Below, in pieces: positions 62,345-64,000 of a DNA stretch of 64,000 bases. Below the pieces are notes generated by a model, which worked only from the letters and a program-made list of their open reading frames with translations, did not search any database and had not been told where the DNA came from. A program made the translations under genes and the position numbers. Position 1 is the stretch's first letter; each line of letters opens with the position of its first letter. Origin of the DNA: Microthrixaceae bacterium (GTDB taxonomy: Bacteria > Actinomycetota > Acidimicrobiia > Acidimicrobiales > Microtrichaceae). Location of the stretch: contig JACJWI010000002.1 in NCBI GenBank assembly GCA_020637215.1, forward strand, positions 480,493 through 544,492. Direction: 5' to 3'.

Positions 62345-62899
62345 TCAGCGCCAGAGGCCGGCCATTGCGGCGATGACGGCGTACGAGGCGAGCATCGTGG
62401 CGATGATCCACCGGAGTTGGCTGGTGGACTTCTCCGCCATCGTGGTGTGGAGAGTGGCGGCCGTCGCGGCGATCTCGGACCGGAGCAGGTCGGTGCGTGC
62501 GTCGATCACCGCGTGGAGTTCACGGAACCCTGAGTTCGTCTCCGTGCGGAGGTGTTCGAACTCAGCTCTGAGCCCGTTGAAATCGCCCCTGAGCCCGTTG
62601 AAATCGGCTTTGGTGGCTGCTCTGAGTCCGTCGATGTCTGCCTTGGTGGCGATGCGGAGGTGTTCGATGTCGGCCTTCGTGGTGAGGCGCAGCTGTTCGA
62701 ACTCGGCTCTGGTCTCGGCGCGGTGGCCGTCGATGTCGGCCTTGGTGGCGGCGCGGAGGTGTTCGAGGTCGGTCTTGGTGGCGACGTCGGCCCAGCCGAC
62801 CGGGGGGAGGTGTTCCATGAGGATGGTGGCCTCCTGTTCGCCGAGGGTGGCGACGAGTGCGTCGTAGAGCCGGTGCCTGTCGGCGTCGGTGATCGTCAT
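62345..62899 (-). CDS. Hendecad coiled-coil protein with C-terminal membrane helix, paralogue 2
   Basis: 184 residues from ATG 62899 (GAAGGA upstream). An N-terminal ~40-residue globular part (RHRLYDALVATLGEQEATILMEHLPP) is followed by 11-residue repeats from residue 41 (TKTDLEHLRAA, TKADIDGHRAE, TRAEFEQLRLT, TKADIEHLRIA, TKADIDGLRAA, TKADF), more coiled coil, and a terminal membrane helix (WIIATMLASYAVIAAMAGLW). The protein at 56868 has the same design. It resembles Bdr/DUF1640-type coiled-coil proteins; function is unknown. Confidence 0.75.
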   Translation of the reverse strand: MTITDADRHRLYDALVATLGEQEATILMEHLPPVGWADVATKTDLEHLRAATKADIDGHRAETRAEFEQLRLTTKADIEHLRIATKADIDGLRAATKADFNGLRGDFNGLRAEFEHLRTETNSGFRELHAVIDARTDLLRSEIAATAATLHTTMAEKSTSQLRWIIATMLASYAVIAAMAGLWR

Positions 62900-62927
62900 G
62901 GTCCGGTGTCCTTCGATGTCGTGGAAG

Positions 62928-62945
62928 GGATCCTGCGCAGGATCC
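62928..62945. promoter_or_regulatory. Perfect 18-base palindrome upstream of coiled-coil paralogue 2
   Basis: GGATCCTGCGCAGGATCC, 29 bases before the start codon; a candidate operator for a dimeric regulator. Confidence 0.35.
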
Positions 62946-63062
62946 GAGCGACGGCTCCGTTGCACCGGGGGTGCGACGTCGAAGGGAGTGGAACCGTGCC
63001 AGAACGGTACCACCGGATGGGCCTGTCCTCACTGGAGTGGCGAGGAACGGACGAGGGTCGGT

Positions 63063-64000
63063 TCAGGCGCTGAGGGACTCGCGGTACCAGGCGACGGTGG
63101 TCTCCAGGCCTTCGCGCAGCCCGACGGCTTCGACGCCGCCGAACAGCTCGCGCAGTCGGGAGTTGTCGGCCTGGGTGTGGTCGACGTCGCCGGCGCGCCG
63201 TCCCTGGTGCTCACGCTCGAGCGGGTGCCCGACGATGTCCTCGAGCACGTCGATCATCTCCAGCAGGCTGGTGCGGGACCCGAACGCCAGGTTGACCGGT
63301 TCCGGTGAGCTCACACGGTCCACGGCGGCCTGGCGCAGCACGTCGCACACGGTGCCGACGTAGGTGAAGTCCCGGGACTGGGTGCCGTCGCCGTGCACCG
63401 GCAGCGGTCGGCCCTCCAGGGCGGCCGACACGAACGCGGGGACGACCGCGGCGTAGGCGTGGCCGACGGCCTGCATGGGGCCGAACACGTTGAAGAACCG
63501 GAACGCCAGGGTGGGCAGCCCGTAGGTGTGCTGCCACGCCAGCGTGTAGGACTCGGTGGCCAGCTTGGACGCCGCGTACGGGCTGACCGGCCGGGCGACC
63601 ATCGACTCGCGTTTGGGCAGCTCGGTGTTGGCGCCGTACACCGACGACGACGACGCGACCACCACGTGGACGTCTCCGGCGCGGCGGGCGGCTTCGAGCA
63701 CCTGGGTGGTGCCCGACGCGTTGGCCTGGTGCGACGCCCACGGATCGGCCACCGAGCGGGGGACGGATCCTCGGGCGCCCAGGTGCACGATCGAGTGCGC
63801 GCCCGCGAACGCGGCGTCGAGGGCGTCGGGGTCCAGGATGGTGGCCTCGACGAGCTCCACGTCAAGGCCGTCGATGTTTGCGGCGAAGCCGGTCGACAGG
63901 TCGTCGAACGCGACGACGTCGGTCACCGCGTCGTCCGCGAGCAGCGTCCGGCACAGGTTCGCTCCGATGAACCCGGCGCCGCCGGTGACCACGATCTTCA
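63063..64000 (-). CDS. NAD-dependent sugar-nucleotide epimerase/dehydratase (cut by right edge)
   Basis: About 313 residues. The last bases of the window read, on the minus strand, TG-AAG-ATC-GTG-GTC-ACC-GGC, so the true start is very probably an ATG whose first base is position 64001; the internal GTG at 63992 is not the start. TGGAGFIGANLC (NAD), HLGARGSVPRS, SSSSVYG, YAASK (catalytic Tyr-x3-Lys), FRFFNVFGP and DFTYVGTV are extended-SDR motifs of the UDP-glucose 4-epimerase/UDP-glucuronate epimerase type. It belongs with the surface-sugar genes. Confidence 0.87.
   Translation of the reverse strand, partial: KIVVTGGAGFIGANLCRTLLADDAVTDVVAFDDLSTGFAANIDGLDVELVEATILDPDALDAAFAGAHSIVHLGARGSVPRSVADPWASHQANASGTTQVLEAARRAGDVHVVVASSSSVYGANTELPKRESMVARPVSPYAASKLATESYTLAWQHTYGLPTLAFRFFNVFGPMQAVGHAYAAVVPAFVSAALEGRPLPVHGDGTQSRDFTYVGTVCDVLRQAAVDRVSSPEPVNLAFGSRTSLLEMIDVLEDIVGHPLEREHQGRRAGDVDHTQADNSRLRELFGGVEAVGLREGLETTVAWYRESLSA

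Noticed and set aside
63063..63992. GTG at 63992 as start of the epimerase
   Set aside because: Three further codons (start, Lys, Ile) are visible or implied to the right and complete the usual M-K-I-V-V-T-G-G beginning; the ATG begins one base beyond the window.

Overview
The window comes from a very high-GC bacterium, almost certainly an actinomycete-type organism (Actinomycetota). Evidence: mshA (mycothiol biosynthesis) with a YbjN neighbour, rex upstream of hemA-hemC-cobA/hemD, an RsiG-type c-di-GMP-binding anti-sigma protein, a DUF3039 protein, a 13E12/DUF222 HNH protein, many GTG starts and apparent leaderless promoters. The split b6-type cytochrome b operon joined to the nuo operon would fit a deep lineage such as Acidimicrobiia, but that placement is inference.

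Layout. 1-10.8 kb: a DUF433 antitoxin-like start running off the left edge, a disrupted HNH gene, a NERD protein, tRNA-Lys(UUU), a crotonase, an M23 lipoprotein, a thiolase-like protein, an extended SDR, DUF3039, small unknowns, a histidine phosphatase, a MoaD-like carrier and a degenerate CdsA-like membrane protein. 10.9-19.7 kb: RsiG-like protein, XRE regulator, mshA-ybjN, proC, a zincin-like lipoprotein, a SAM hydroxide adenosyltransferase-family protein with a 29-residue membrane peptide gene overlapping its end, an acyl-CoA ligase and a 7-TM protein. 19.8-27.6 kb: rex and tetrapyrrole synthesis from glutamyl-tRNA to uroporphyrinogen III/precorrin-2 (hemA, hemC, fused cobA-hemD, a HAD hydrolase, hemB, hemL). 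27.7-32.8 kb: a membrane protein, two divergent AI-2E/PerM-family paralogues, an anchored protein and a c-type cytochrome.

33.0-54.9 kb is one unbroken + strand respiratory cluster: a quinol:cytochrome c reductase-like set (small membrane protein, 2[4Fe-4S] ferredoxin, split cytochrome b, Rieske protein, diheme cytochrome c, another membrane protein) followed after 2 bases by a full 14-gene nuoA-N set whose genes mostly overlap by 1-8 bases. Together these encode electron flow from NADH through quinone to cytochrome c. 55-64 kb: a membrane-fused molybdopterin oxidoreductase, a coiled-coil membrane protein, then a surface-sugar region (UDP-glucose dehydrogenase, CapD-type dehydratase, a sugar epimerase cut by the right edge) interrupted by a DUF4143 ATPase and followed by a second coiled-coil membrane protein.

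The most unusual non-coding feature is a set of long, nearly perfect hairpins just downstream of + strand genes (10.8, 13.8, 27.7, 31.3, 54.9, 58.8 and 60.2 kb). They fall into related groups whose arms change together, mostly follow C-rich tracts, and two near-identical copies bracket the DUF4143 ATPase gene. A second pattern is a TANNNT hexamer 5-10 bases before the start codon of about 17 genes, suggesting widespread leaderless transcription. No rRNA, CRISPR array, transposase or replication origin was seen.
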